Source: Pyrinomonadaceae bacterium | GTDB taxonomy: Bacteria > Acidobacteriota > Blastocatellia > Pyrinomonadales > Pyrinomonadaceae | Length of the DNA stretch: 20,825 bases | Assembly (NCBI GenBank): GCA_013695245.1 | Contig: JACDAW010000234.1 | Coordinates: 1 to 20,825 of the forward strand | Reading direction: 5' to 3' | Part shown: positions 1 through 8,450 of the stretch, in pieces | Numbering within the stretch: position 1 is the stretch's first letter | How the letters are laid out: every line of letters begins with the position of its first letter | Translations under genes and position numbers: made by a program | The notes under the pieces: model-generated | Databases searched by the model: none | What the model was told of the DNA's origin: nothing | The model's input: only the letters and a program-made list of their open reading frames with translations

Positions 1-168
1 GAGGTGACGCATATCAATCTCAACGACAACTGCGTCGAAGGGATGCGTCATCGCACGCTCCCCATCTTCTCCGTCCAGTATCACCCGGAAGCCGCACCCG
101 GCCCGCACGATGCCCAACACCACTTCCGACGCTTTATCGAGCTGATGCAACGCGCCGCTGCTGTTTGA
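1..168 (+). CDS. carA: Carbamoyl-phosphate synthase small subunit, C-terminal end (partial)
   Basis: This is the last 55 codons of the glutamine amidotransferase subunit. It releases ammonia from glutamine for carbamoyl phosphate synthesis, feeding arginine and pyrimidine pathways in the cytoplasm. Reading frame 1 gives a peptide with VTHINLNDNCVEGMRH followed by FSVQYHPEAAPGPHDA. The latter carries the His and Glu of the class I amidotransferase triad (HPE), and the context matches CarA rather than other amidotransferases. The stop is TGA at 166-168. The gene runs off the left edge, so the nucleophilic cysteine is not visible. It converges on the minus-strand thioesterase gene. Identification is by motif and remembered family sequence. 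Confidence 0.9.
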   Translation, partial: EVTHINLNDNCVEGMRHRTLPIFSVQYHPEAAPGPHDAQHHFRRFIELMQRAAAV

Positions 169-232
169 TGAACCGACGCCTGGTATGTGTGTCAAGGATG
201 CGTTCAATTATATCGCCAATATGGGAGCCGTA

Positions 233-257
233 GATAAAAGGGGCCAGCTTGCGCCCC
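233..257 (-). terminator. Candidate intrinsic terminator for the minus-strand thioesterase
   Basis: Read on the minus strand, GGGGC (257-253), an 8-base loop and GCCCC (244-240) are followed at once by CTTTTATC. That is a short GC-rich hairpin with a T-rich tail, about 110 bases past the thioesterase stop. The stem is only 5 bp, so strength is uncertain. On the plus strand no T-tract follows, so it would not obviously serve carA. Nothing else is recognisable in the 199-base stretch 169-367. Confidence 0.4.
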
Positions 258-367
258 CGGAGAAACTACGCGAGCCCATAATCATGAAAGTAAAATTGTA
301 AGTTTCCGATGAAAGTTACAACTGAAGCGTTGAGGCAATCGCTTTGCGGTCTTAAGATTCCGCCTCG

Positions 368-832
368 CTACCAGCGATGATACGCGGGATGACCGGGCTT
401 GACGGCGACGAAGGTGCCGCGCGAGGTCGCACAGATTTTTCCGTGGGCTATCAGTTCCGCTTCGACTATGGCGCGGGTCTCGGTGGATTCGACAACTCTG
501 GCGACGAGCTGGACGGGCGCATCTGTGGGCGTCGGTCGCAGGAGCTTGATCGAGTAATCAGCCGTCACGGTGCAGGGTGGATGATCCGCCCCTGCGCGCT
601 GCATGAGATGCCAGGTAGCCGCCCAGTTTGAATGGCAATCGAGCAGTGTGCCGATGATGCCGCCGTTGAGCATGCCTGGGAACGCTTCATGGTAAGGTTC
701 CGGCTTCCACTCACAGACGACTTCGTCGCCGCGCGCAAAACTTCGGATGCGAAGTCCCTTCTCATTAACCGGGCCGCAGCCGAAGCAGCTATTTTGGGGA
801 GCATATTTTTCCTGAAGACTTTGCTCGCTCAT
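368..832 (-). CDS. PaaI-type hotdog-fold thioesterase
   Basis: A 154-residue protein of the hotdog fold, PaaI/acyl-CoA thioesterase group, which hydrolyses acyl-CoA thioesters. The natural substrate cannot be told from sequence. It has an N-terminal CFGCG segment (about residues 16-20) seen in one branch of the family. The hotdog active-site helix GGIIGTLLDCHSNWAA lies in the middle, with the usual Gly-Gly and Asp. The C-terminal part (SRGTFVAV) matches the last strand of the fold. I chose ATG at 832 because homologous proteins begin near MSEQSLQEKY. An upstream in-frame GTG at 856 would add eight residues. At either start the gene closely follows the AI-2E family gene (stop at 861), so the two probably share a transcript. 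No strong SD motif precedes either start. Confidence 0.8.
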   Translation of the reverse strand: MSEQSLQEKYAPQNSCFGCGPVNEKGLRIRSFARGDEVVCEWKPEPYHEAFPGMLNGGIIGTLLDCHSNWAATWHLMQRAGADHPPCTVTADYSIKLLRPTPTDAPVQLVARVVESTETRAIVEAELIAHGKICATSRGTFVAVKPGHPAYHRW

Positions 833-860
833 CCCTCTTGAACCTACCGGCGGCACAATC

Positions 861-2189
861 TTAATCAGTCCTCTCCAGCTTGAGTTCGCCGGAGGCGAGG
901 TCTGGCCGCGCGCGAACCATCTCTTCGGGGGTAGTGCTGGTGGTCGGATGATCCGGCTGTGATGGAAGGCTGGCAGGAGGCGCGCCTTTTTCAGAAGCAG
1001 CGGGAGCGACGGCAGCAGCCGCAGCAGTAGTCTCCTCCGCCGGTTTAAACAGATCGGCCAGTCCTTCGCTCCCCTTGTGTTCGAGCCAGTGCCGGTAACT
1101 GACGGTCGCGATGGCGATCACAGGAATGGCGAGGAATATCCCGGCCACACCGCCCAACTCCGCTCCGGCCAGAACCGCCAGAATAACCGCCAGCGGGTGC
1201 AGGTGTATGCCCTGCCCGATGAGACGCGGATAGATGACGTAATCTTCAACGATGCGCAGGATTGCCAGAAACAACAGCACTCCGAGCACGAGGTTGAGCG
1301 AGTAGAAACTGGCGATCAACGTCGCAATAATCGCCAGCGTGAGCGGGCCGACGAGCGGAATGAATTCAAACAGACCCGCCAGGATGCCGAGCACCAGCGA
1401 GTAAGGCACGCCCATCAGAAAGAATGCAATGGAGCAGATAATGCCAATCAACAGACATGCCATCAACTGGGCGCGGATGTATGCGGCGAGCGTGCTGTTC
1501 ACATCCTGAAAAAACTCGTCGCCGCGCCAGCGCCAGCGCCCGCGCGGAAGCATCTGCAAGGCCGAGCGGCGAAAGCTATCCACATCCTTTAAGAGAAAAA
1601 AGGCGAGGATCGGAATCAGCACGAGCCACGGCACATAGCTCAGCGACGCGATGAAGAAACTCCCCAGCCCCTCGGTCGTATAAGCGCCCACGGTCTCGAT
1701 GGCATGCGTGATGTTTTTATTGATTGCCTCGCGCGCGGTGGCGGGAATCTGGTAACGCGCATAGAAATCCTTGAGGCCTTCTGTGCGCGCACGTGCCGAG
1801 GTGAAATAGGCCGGGGCCTGGTTCGCAAACTCTGTGATTTGAGTGCCGAGCTGCGGCAGTAGAAAATAGATCACCAGGCCAAGCGAGCCAAAGAGCACCA
1901 CATATACAATGGCGATTGCCGCCACGCGCGGCATGAGGCGCTCGCGTCCACGTACATTAAAGGGACGATGCACGAACTCGACCAGCGGCGCAATCAAATA
2001 GGCGAAAAAGACCGCCAGTACGATAAGCAGGATGACACCCGTAATGGCGCGCAAAATCCAGAGCCCCGCGATCACTGCCAGCACGATGAAGATCATGCGC
2101 AGGATGGCGCGCGTCTGCATCCAGCTTGCTTCGGCGGTGGCCGCCACTGCCGTCTCCGCTACTTGTTTGGCTTCTGTGTGATCGCTCAA
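861..2189 (-). CDS. AI-2E family (PerM/YdiK-like) membrane transporter
   Basis: A 442-residue polytopic inner-membrane protein of the AI-2E transporter (PerM/YdiK, former UPF0118) family. Members are linked to signal export, Na+/H+ exchange or uncharacterised transport. Hydrophobic segments start near residue 30 and alternate with a periplasmic-looking stretch (about residues 120-190). The family C-terminal core includes EFIPLVGPLTLAI, then IGQGIHLHPLAVILAVLAG and GVAGIFLAIPVIAIA. The last 70 or so residues are a hydrophilic Ala/Pro/Thr/Glu tail beyond the conserved core. The start is TTG at 2187-2189, supported by a GGGAG motif six bases upstream. The next internal ATG, at codon 24, would lose part of the N-terminus. 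It lies 104 bases after the PilZ-like gene and just before the thioesterase gene. The substrate is unknown. Confidence 0.85.
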   Translation of the reverse strand: MSDHTEAKQVAETAVAATAEASWMQTRAILRMIFIVLAVIAGLWILRAITGVILLIVLAVFFAYLIAPLVEFVHRPFNVRGRERLMPRVAAIAIVYVVLFGSLGLVIYFLLPQLGTQITEFANQAPAYFTSARARTEGLKDFYARYQIPATAREAINKNITHAIETVGAYTTEGLGSFFIASLSYVPWLVLIPILAFFLLKDVDSFRRSALQMLPRGRWRWRGDEFFQDVNSTLAAYIRAQLMACLLIGIICSIAFFLMGVPYSLVLGILAGLFEFIPLVGPLTLAIIATLIASFYSLNLVLGVLLFLAILRIVEDYVIYPRLIGQGIHLHPLAVILAVLAGAELGGVAGIFLAIPVIAIATVSYRHWLEHKGSEGLADLFKPAEETTAAAAAVAPAASEKGAPPASLPSQPDHPTTSTTPEEMVRARPDLASGELKLERTD

Positions 2190-2195
2190 AACCAG

Positions 2196-2200
2196 CTCCC
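2196..2200 (-). promoter_or_regulatory. Shine-Dalgarno motif supporting the TTG start of the AI-2E family gene
   Basis: On the minus strand GGGAG sits six bases before TTG (2189-2187), with no ATG in good position. This decides the non-ATG start. Confidence 0.6.
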
Positions 2201-2293
2201 GATCTATTATTACAGGCGTTCGACGAAATTCCTGACCTGTTGTTGCTCGATTGACGACAGGTCGCGAAACTCTATAACGGCGGCGCTTTTTAT

Positions 2294-2698
2294 CTAGTGC
2301 TCTACTTCGTCCTCTTCTTCTACCTCTTCATCCAGCTCGACGGGCTGCTCGCGCGCGCGCGGCGCGGCGGGCTCCCAGACCAGCCCGCGCCATTCATCCG
2401 TCGCGTCCAGCAGTTGAAGCGCGGCCAGAGGGTGCGCCGCATTGCGTTCGAGCCGCAAGACCTCCGTGATGACCTTCAGCTTGCGGCCCTCTTCGCCGAG
2501 CACGCTTAATTGAACGCGGCTGCCGACATCCGGCAGCTCGCGCTGCAAGTGTACCAGCGCGCCTTCGGGGCCGACATTCTCCGTTGTCCCTTCGGCGACG
2601 ACGTGTGCGCCGTCTTCCCTGTCCCACTCCGCCTGCACTATCAGCGACGTGAGATAACGCGGGCCTGTTCTATTATCCGCCTCAATTTGTCGGGGCAT
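2294..2698 (-). CDS. PilZ-like domain protein
   Basis: A 134-residue cytoplasmic protein resembling a single PilZ domain, the family that binds cyclic di-GMP and controls motility, polysaccharide or adhesion. An RxxxR motif lies at residues 10-14 (RTGPR). The second motif, usually D/NxSxxG, appears as NVGPEG at 41-46, with glycine replacing the serine, so nucleotide binding is plausible but not assured. After the barrel the protein ends in an acidic tail (EEVEEEDEVEH). I placed the start at ATG 2698 because GGGAG (2712-2708) lies nine bases upstream; an in-frame codon at 2725 would add nine residues. It is upstream of and co-oriented with the AI-2E family gene. The domain call rests on two short motifs, so it is moderate. 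Confidence 0.6.
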   Translation of the reverse strand: MPRQIEADNRTGPRYLTSLIVQAEWDREDGAHVVAEGTTENVGPEGALVHLQRELPDVGSRVQLSVLGEEGRKLKVITEVLRLERNAAHPLAALQLLDATDEWRGLVWEPAAPRAREQPVELDEEVEEEDEVEH

Positions 2699-2707
2699 AA
2701 ACTCACT

Positions 2708-2712
2708 CTCCC
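2708..2712 (-). promoter_or_regulatory. Shine-Dalgarno motif of the PilZ-like gene
   Basis: On the minus strand an AAGGGAGAG run (2714-2706) has its GGGAG core nine bases before ATG 2698. It favours this ATG over the upstream in-frame codon at 2725. Confidence 0.6.
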
Positions 2713-2809
2713 TTGCAAAGCACAAGCTATCGAATAACGCACCAGCGAAAGACTGCTTTCAGTAGAGGTAAACGACTAATTTCAACCGAATCCTTAAAAC
2801 TAATGACAA

Positions 2810-2850
2810 ATGACGAGACTGGATTAAGTTTTTATCTTATCACTCGTCAT
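2810..2850 (-). terminator. Hairpin after acs, probable transcript end
   Basis: ATGACGAG (2810-2817) and CTCGTCAT (2843-2850) are perfect 8-bp complements. Inside them GATTAAG and CTTATC pair again with one bulged base, around a T-rich loop. The structure begins ten bases after the acs stop codon. On the minus strand the tail is only moderately T-rich, so this could be a terminator or a 3' stabilising hairpin. The rest of the 2699-2859 gap shows nothing convincing. Confidence 0.45.
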
Positions 2851-2859
2851 CGCCCTTCA

Positions 2860-4815
2860 CTACTCCTCTTCCGCGCGGAGCTTCTCAAGGACGGAGATGT
2901 CTTCGAGCGTCGTCACATCGCCAGCCACCGACCCGCTCGTCGCGATCTCGCGCAGAAGGCGACGCATGATCTTCCCTGACCTTGTCTTCGGCAGCATATC
3001 GCTAAAGCGTATCTCGTCGGGACGCGCGAGCGCGCCGATCTCATGCGCGACGTGGCGGCGCAATTCTTCGCGCAACTCATCCGAAGCCGCATGTTGACCT
3101 TCGAGCGTTACGAAAGCGACGATGGCTGAACCCTTGAGATCGTCAGGACGACCAACGACAGCCGCTTCCGCCACCGCTTCGTGCGAGACGAGCGCGCTCT
3201 CGATCTCCATCGTGCTCAAACGATGCCCGCTCGTATTGATCACATCGTCAACGCGCCCCATGATCCAGAAATAACCTTCACGGTCGCGGCGCGCGCCGTC
3301 GCCTGCGAAGTATGCGCCCGGAAATTCCGACCAGTAACCTTTGCGATAACGCTCATCGTCGCCCCAGATCGTCCGTAGCATCGAAGGCCACGGGCGACGG
3401 ATGACGAGATAGCCTCCCGCGTTTGCTTCAACCGATTCGCCCGCCTTTGAAACCACATCCGCTTCAACGCCGGGCAGAGGCAAAGTCGCCGAGCCGGGCT
3501 TCGTCGGTGTCGCGCCCGGAAGCGGCGCGATCATGATCGCGCCCGTCTCCGTCTGCCACCACGTGTCAACCACGGGGCAACGCTCATTGCCGACAACTTT
3601 GCGATACCACATCCACGCTTCCGGGTTAATCGGTTCGCCCACTGTGCCGAGCAAACGCAAACTCGAAAGATCGTGTTTGCGCACCCACTCTTCGCCCCAT
3701 TTGAGAAAAGAGCGGATCGCGGTCGGCGCGGTGTAAAAGATGTTAACGCCGTGACGTTCGATCATCTTCCAAAACCGCGACGGATCAGGATGATTCGGCG
3801 CGCCTTCATACATGAACACGGTCGCACCCGTCGAGAGCGGCCCGTAAACAACATAACTGTGTCCCGTGACCCAGCCGATGTCCGCCGTGCACCAGTAAAC
3901 ATCCGTGTCGCGGATGTCAAAAACCCATTGCGTCGTAAGATGTGTGCCGAGCAGGTAGCCGCCCGTTGTGTGAAGAATACCCTTCGGCTTTCCCGTCGTG
4001 CCGGAAGTGTAGAGAATGAACAACGGATGCTCGCTTGGCAGTTCTTCGGCCGGGCAGTCGCTTGACGAGTTCTGCATCAATTCATGCCACCACTCGTCGC
4101 GTCCCTGTTGCATCGCAACGTCACTGCCTGTGCGTTTGACGACAATGCAGTGTTCAATGGTCGGGGTTGATTGCAGTGCTTCATCAACTGCAGGTTTTAA
4201 ACGTATCTCCGAACCGCGCCTGAAGCCGCCGTCGGCAGTGACGACGAGTTTGCAACCCGAATCGTTAATGCGATCACGAAGCGCTTCAGCCGAGAAGCCG
4301 CCGAAGACGACATTATGTGTTGCGCCAATGCGCGCGCACGCGAGGCACGCAATCGCCAACTCCGGGATCATCGGCATATAAAGCGCCACGCGGTCGCCCG
4401 CCTGCGCGCCCAAGCTCTTCAAGACATTGGCGAAGCGGCACACTTCCGCGTGGAGTTGCGCGTAGGTGAGCGTGCGTGTTTCGCCCGGTTCGCCCTCCCA
4501 GATGATCGCGGCTTTGTTGCGCCGATGAGTTTCGAGATGACGATCAAGACAGTTGTAGGAAACGTTTACGCGGCCGCCGACGAACCACTCGGCATGAGGC
4601 TCTTCCCATTTTAAAACCGTGTCCCATTTTTTAAACCAATGCAGTTCTTCCGCCATGCGCGCCCAAAACGCTTCGGGCGCATCGTGCGCTTCGCGCCGCA
4701 AGTTTTCATAATCTTCCATCGAACTGATGCGCGCGCGTTTTGCGAAATCTATGGGCGGTGGAAAGACGCGCTCTTCGTGAAGCACCGAATCAATGTTTTG
4801 CGTTGATGAAGACAT
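2860..4815 (-). CDS. acs: Acetyl-CoA synthetase
   Basis: This 651-residue AMP-forming acetyl-CoA synthetase has the standard family length. It activates acetate to acetyl-AMP and then acetyl-CoA in the cytoplasm. The N-terminal Acs cap runs to about residue 95. The ATP-binding loop YTSGTTGKPKG is at 269-279. DTWWQTETG at 417-425 includes the tryptophan that limits the acyl pocket to acetate. The hinge and adenylate region YFAGDGARRDREGYFWIMGR is at 502-521. PKTRSGKIMRR near 609-619 carries the C-terminal lysine (K615) that in this family is essential and can be acetylated. All key motifs are intact. An AGGAG (4831-4827) lies 11 bases before ATG 4815. It is divergent from hemW. Propionyl-CoA synthetase is the main alternative, but length and motifs favour Acs. 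Confidence 0.96.
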   Translation of the reverse strand: MSSSTQNIDSVLHEERVFPPPIDFAKRARISSMEDYENLRREAHDAPEAFWARMAEELHWFKKWDTVLKWEEPHAEWFVGGRVNVSYNCLDRHLETHRRNKAAIIWEGEPGETRTLTYAQLHAEVCRFANVLKSLGAQAGDRVALYMPMIPELAIACLACARIGATHNVVFGGFSAEALRDRINDSGCKLVVTADGGFRRGSEIRLKPAVDEALQSTPTIEHCIVVKRTGSDVAMQQGRDEWWHELMQNSSSDCPAEELPSEHPLFILYTSGTTGKPKGILHTTGGYLLGTHLTTQWVFDIRDTDVYWCTADIGWVTGHSYVVYGPLSTGATVFMYEGAPNHPDPSRFWKMIERHGVNIFYTAPTAIRSFLKWGEEWVRKHDLSSLRLLGTVGEPINPEAWMWYRKVVGNERCPVVDTWWQTETGAIMIAPLPGATPTKPGSATLPLPGVEADVVSKAGESVEANAGGYLVIRRPWPSMLRTIWGDDERYRKGYWSEFPGAYFAGDGARRDREGYFWIMGRVDDVINTSGHRLSTMEIESALVSHEAVAEAAVVGRPDDLKGSAIVAFVTLEGQHAASDELREELRRHVAHEIGALARPDEIRFSDMLPKTRSGKIMRRLLREIATSGSVAGDVTTLEDISVLEKLRAEEE

Positions 4816-4942
4816 CCTTGTTCAAACTCCTGCGAGAAATTCGTGTGGCGTTGCAATCGCTTTAGCGACATACAATCAGCGTAAATTGTTGTCTTGTGTA
4901 CCACAAACAGCTTTGTGCGGACAATGGTTTAAGTTTACAGCG

Positions 4943-4951
4943 TGTTATAAT
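4943..4951 (+). promoter_or_regulatory. Extended -10 promoter of hemW
   Basis: TGTTATAAT matches the extended -10 consensus (TG, one base, TATAAT) exactly. No good -35 hexamer is seen at 15-19 bases upstream, as expected for an extended -10 promoter. Transcription would begin near 4957-4959, about ten bases before the hemW ATG at 4968. The leader would be too short to carry an SD motif, and none is present. Confidence 0.6.
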
Positions 4952-4967
4952 CTTCTCTCTATTTACG

Positions 4968-6104
4968 ATGAACAAGGCTGGAATCTACATCCACATTCCG
5001 TTCTGCCGCGCGCGTTGCTCTTACTGCGATTTCGCCACCGGAGCCTACGACGCCGCACTGTGCGAGCGTTACGTGCGCGCGGTGGAAGATGAGATCGCTT
5101 CGTTCAAACATGATGATAATCCGGTTGAAGTTGACACGATCTACTTCGGCGGCGGCACGCCCAGCTTGCTCGCGCCCGCGCAAGTCGAAACGATCCTCAA
5201 CTCCGTACACAAACGTTTTCGCGTCGCGTCTAACATTGAAGTGACGATGGAGATGAATCCCGGCACGGTGACGCCTGAGACGCTTCGCGCGTATCGTCGT
5301 CTCGGCATTAACCGCGCGAGCTTCGGCGCGCAGACCTTTGACGACCGACACTTGCGCCGCTTGGGTCGGACGCACAGCGCCGACGACACGCGACGCACGT
5401 TCGATGATCTACGCGCCAACGGTTACGAAAACATCAGCTTCGACCTCATCGCCGCGCTGCCCGGTCAAACGCTTCAAGCGTGGTCATCGAATCTCGACGA
5501 AGCCTTGCGCCTGCGCCCCGAACATCTCTCGCTTTATCTCCTCGAAGTCCATGAAGGCACGCCGCTCGCTGCTCAGATCAGAAGCGGACGCGCGCCGCAG
5601 CCTGATGAAGACACAGCGGCCGAGATGTACAAAATAATGCTCGAACGCACGGCGACTGAAGGTTACGTGCATTACGAAATCTCAAACTTCTGTCGCTCAG
5701 GCTACGAATCACGTCATAACACGAAGTACTGGACGGGCGCGCCTGTCTTCGGCTTCGGTTGCTCGGCGCATTCTTTTGACGGACGAAACACGCGCTGGTC
5801 AAACGAACGCGACGCGCGCCGCTTCGTTGAAGCTTTAGAGAACGGACGCGAAACGGTTGTGGAAACGATAAAACTTGAAGCGCACGAGGCGGCGGCTGAA
5901 AACATCTTTCTCGGATTGCGGCTCATGCGCGGCGTTGATCTCGGCGAACACCGAAAGCGTTTCGGTGCAGACGTGTGCCGCGAACACGCGGACGATCTCG
6001 CGCGCCTAACCGAAGCCGGACTCATCGAGCTTTCCGGCGAACGCTTGAAACTGACCAGTTCCGGCGCGCTGCTTTCAAATGAAGTTTTCGCGGTGTTTGT
6101 GTAA
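4968..6104 (+). CDS. hemW: HemW-like radical SAM protein (heme chaperone family)
   Basis: A 378-residue radical SAM protein of the HemW family, often misannotated as oxygen-independent coproporphyrinogen oxidase. HemW binds heme and is thought to deliver it to target proteins. The cluster motif CxxxCxxC is at C13, C17 and C20 in IPFCRARCSYCDF. SAM-binding and core motifs follow: FGGGTPSLL (60-68), EMNPGTV (95-101), RASFGAQTF (116-124) and LIAALPGQT (160-168). HNTKYW (250-255) is typical of HemW. The C-terminus is a HemN_C-like domain. I chose ATG 4968 because the family begins immediately before the IYIHIPFC strand; the longer frame back to 4896 would span the promoter. The gene is divergent from acs. 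Confidence 0.9.
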   Translation: MNKAGIYIHIPFCRARCSYCDFATGAYDAALCERYVRAVEDEIASFKHDDNPVEVDTIYFGGGTPSLLAPAQVETILNSVHKRFRVASNIEVTMEMNPGTVTPETLRAYRRLGINRASFGAQTFDDRHLRRLGRTHSADDTRRTFDDLRANGYENISFDLIAALPGQTLQAWSSNLDEALRLRPEHLSLYLLEVHEGTPLAAQIRSGRAPQPDEDTAAEMYKIMLERTATEGYVHYEISNFCRSGYESRHNTKYWTGAPVFGFGCSAHSFDGRNTRWSNERDARRFVEALENGRETVVETIKLEAHEAAAENIFLGLRLMRGVDLGEHRKRFGADVCREHADDLARLTEAGLIELSGERLKLTSSGALLSNEVFAVFV

Positions 6105-6163
6105 ATCGCGTCCGGGTGCGCGGTTGATGACGCTTTGTTCGTAGTCGTCGGTTAATCTCATAT

Positions 6164-7345
6164 ATGCGAATCACTTCTATTGGGCTGATGCTCGCCATCT
6201 CTTTTTGTTTCACGGGACGGTGCCTCGCGTCTCCAAATCAAAACAAGATCAAGCGCTTGGACGGAAGCTCAATCTCGTCAGCCGAGATCGAACGCAACGT
6301 GACAAGGTTGATGGAGGCGGCGCATGTGACAGGTCTTAGCATTGCGATCATCAACGACTCGAAGATCGCTTATGTTAACAGCTTCGGCTTCAGGAATAAG
6401 GAAGAGCGTCAAGCTTTAACACAGAACACGGTGATGTACGGGGCGTCATTTACAAAAGCGGTTTTCGCTTATCTCGTAATGCAACTCGTCGAAGAAGAGG
6501 CGCTCGATCTGGACAAGCCGGTTCATCAGTATTTAGCAAAACCTTTGCCCGAATATGAGAAGTACAAAGACTTGGCGGGTGACGAAAGGTATAAATTGAT
6601 TACCGCCCGGATGCTCCTCAGTCACACGAGCGGATTCCCGAATTGGCGTTGGTTTAACCCGGATGAGAAACTCGACATCAAGTTCGCGCCCGGCTCGAAA
6701 TATAGCTACTCAGGCGAAGGCATCAGCCTCTTGCAGTTTATTATCGAAGAAGGAATCAAAAAGAACGTCGGGGAGATGATGCGAGAGAGAATCTTCAACC
6801 CGTTCGGCATGACGCGCACAAGCATGATATGGAAAACAAGTTTCGAGAATGATTACGCCATCGGCTACGACGAGAACGAAAAACCGCTCGGTCATCGCAG
6901 ACGAGATGAGGTACAGGCTGCCGGTTCGATGGACACGACGATTTCGGATTACGCGAGATTTATGCAAGCAGTAATGCAGGGCAAGAATTTGAAGTCTCGA
7001 TTTAGGGACGAGATGTTTAAGCCACAGATTCAAATCTTTTCCAAGCAGCAGTTCCCGACTCCATCCGTTGAGACGACCGACGAGAACCGAAAGATCGAAC
7101 TTTCATACGGATTGGGTTGGGGATTGTTTCGCACGCCGCACGGTAAAGCTTATTTCAAAGAGGGGCACGACGATGGATGGGAAAATCATTCGGTCTGTTT
7201 CCCTGATAAGCGAATAGCCGTCGTGTTGATGTCAAACAGCTCAAACGGCGACCGCATTTTCAAAGAACTGTTGGAGACATTGATTAAGGACAAATATACG
7301 CCTTGGAAGTGGGAAGGCTACGTTCCGTACAACGAAAAGGGTTAA
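6164..7345 (+). CDS. Secreted serine hydrolase, beta-lactamase/class C fold
   Basis: This 393-residue protein belongs to the serine beta-lactamase-like family (class C/PBP4*-type), which includes esterases, D-aminopeptidases and beta-lactamases. The N-terminus has a short hydrophobic signal segment (LMLAISFCFTG, residues 8-18), so it is probably exported. Catalytic Ser-Lys is SFTK at 95-98. A second-motif tyrosine lies in YSYSGEG (Y182, glycine in the usual Asn position, as in many esterase-like members). The third motif is GHDDG at 334-338. LLSHTSGFPNW is the usual marker of the family. The two 60-bp lines I counted average about 48% G+C, a little below the neighbours. Resistance function should not be assumed. 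No SD motif precedes ATG 6164. Confidence 0.85.
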   Translation: MRITSIGLMLAISFCFTGRCLASPNQNKIKRLDGSSISSAEIERNVTRLMEAAHVTGLSIAIINDSKIAYVNSFGFRNKEERQALTQNTVMYGASFTKAVFAYLVMQLVEEEALDLDKPVHQYLAKPLPEYEKYKDLAGDERYKLITARMLLSHTSGFPNWRWFNPDEKLDIKFAPGSKYSYSGEGISLLQFIIEEGIKKNVGEMMRERIFNPFGMTRTSMIWKTSFENDYAIGYDENEKPLGHRRRDEVQAAGSMDTTISDYARFMQAVMQGKNLKSRFRDEMFKPQIQIFSKQQFPTPSVETTDENRKIELSYGLGWGLFRTPHGKAYFKEGHDDGWENHSVCFPDKRIAVVLMSNSSNGDRIFKELLETLIKDKYTPWKWEGYVPYNEKG

Positions 7346-7370
7346 CAGCGCGCGTGAAATTCTAACGACT

Positions 7371-8450
7371 ATGAAGCTCATTGATCTACGCAGTGACACT
7401 GTAACAAAACCGACGCCTGCGATGCGACGCGCGATGATGGAAGCGGAAGTGGGCGACGACGTTTACGGCGAAGACCCGACCGTGAATCGTCTGCAAGACG
7501 TGGCCGCCGAAATCTTCGAGAAGGAAGCTGCGCTGTTTGTTCCGACCGGATCGATGGGCAACCAGATCGCCGTTAAGCTGCATACGAAGCCCGGCGCGGA
7601 AGTCGTGATCGAAGAGCGCGGTCACATTTACAATTACGAGATGGCGGCAATGTCTGCGATCTCCGGCGCGCTCGCGCGTCCTGTGAAAAGCGCGGACGGA
7701 AGCGGAATTTTGCAGTGGGGCGACATCAAAGCGGCAATTCACGCTAACGACGCGCCGTACTACGTTGCGCCAACCAAACTCATCGCGCTTGAAAACTCGC
7801 ACAACCTTGCGGGCGGCGCGGTGATGACGCGCGAGCGAACCGAAGAGCTTTGCGCGCAAGCACATCGTCTTAATATTCCGGTTCATCTCGACGGGGCGCG
7901 CATCTTTAATGCGGCCGTCGCGCTTGATGAACCTATCGCTGCCCTCGCGCGCCCGGCCGATTCCGTGATGTTCTGTTTTTCTAAAGGTTTGGGCGCGCCC
8001 GTCGGCTCGATGTTGTTGGGCACGAAAGATTTCATCAACGAAGCGCGCGCGTGGCGTAAACTCTTGGGTGGCGGAATGAGACAAGCGGGCGTGTTGGCGG
8101 CGGCCGCGCTCGTCGCGCTCGAAGAATCTCCTGCGCGCCTCATTGAAGATCACACGAACGCACGTCGCCTTGCCGAAGGTTTGGCAGAGATACAGGGAAT
8201 TGAAGTTGACCTTGAAAGAGTTGTCACCAACATCGTGATCTTCGACGTTGCGGAAACAAACTTAGATGCCAACGACATTTGCGCCGGGTTGCGAGAGCGC
8301 GGCGTGCTCGCTTCCGCTTTCGACCAAAGGCGTATCAGGATGGTGACTCACTACGACGTTTTACAAAAAGAGATCGACGACGCGCTCGCCGAGCTTAGAA
8401 GCGTGCTCGAAGAACAAAGACCGAAGACGGTTAACTCCGCGTTCCATTAA
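7371..8450 (+). CDS. ltaE: Low-specificity threonine aldolase
   Basis: A 359-residue fold-type I PLP enzyme that cleaves L-threonine and allo-threonine to glycine and acetaldehyde in the cytoplasm. The N-terminus has the family opening DLRSDTVTKPTPAMR and GDDVYGEDPT (28-37). HLDGARIFNA (172-181) carries the aspartate that contacts the PLP ring nitrogen. SKGLGAP (204-210) has K205 as the Schiff-base lysine. LGGGMRQAGV follows, another hallmark of beta-eliminating lyase/aldolase members. It is full length and intact. It starts 25 bases after the serine hydrolase stop with no SD motif. Its stop codon is buried in a perfect 10-bp inverted repeat (8445-8473). Stereospecificity (L versus allo) cannot be read from the sequence. 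Confidence 0.92.
   Translation: MKLIDLRSDTVTKPTPAMRRAMMEAEVGDDVYGEDPTVNRLQDVAAEIFEKEAALFVPTGSMGNQIAVKLHTKPGAEVVIEERGHIYNYEMAAMSAISGALARPVKSADGSGILQWGDIKAAIHANDAPYYVAPTKLIALENSHNLAGGAVMTRERTEELCAQAHRLNIPVHLDGARIFNAAVALDEPIAALARPADSVMFCFSKGLGAPVGSMLLGTKDFINEARAWRKLLGGGMRQAGVLAAAALVALEESPARLIEDHTNARRLAEGLAEIQGIEVDLERVVTNIVIFDVAETNLDANDICAGLRERGVLASAFDQRRIRMVTHYDVLQKEIDDALAELRSVLEEQRPKTVNSAFH

Noticed and set aside
4816..4942. Minus-strand promoter for acs in the divergent region
   Set aside because: No hexamer pair with acceptable spacing was found by eye, so only the hemW side is annotated.
6164..6226. Lipoprotein signal in the serine hydrolase
   Set aside because: The cysteine is preceded by TGR, not a lipobox. 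A plain signal peptide is the better reading.
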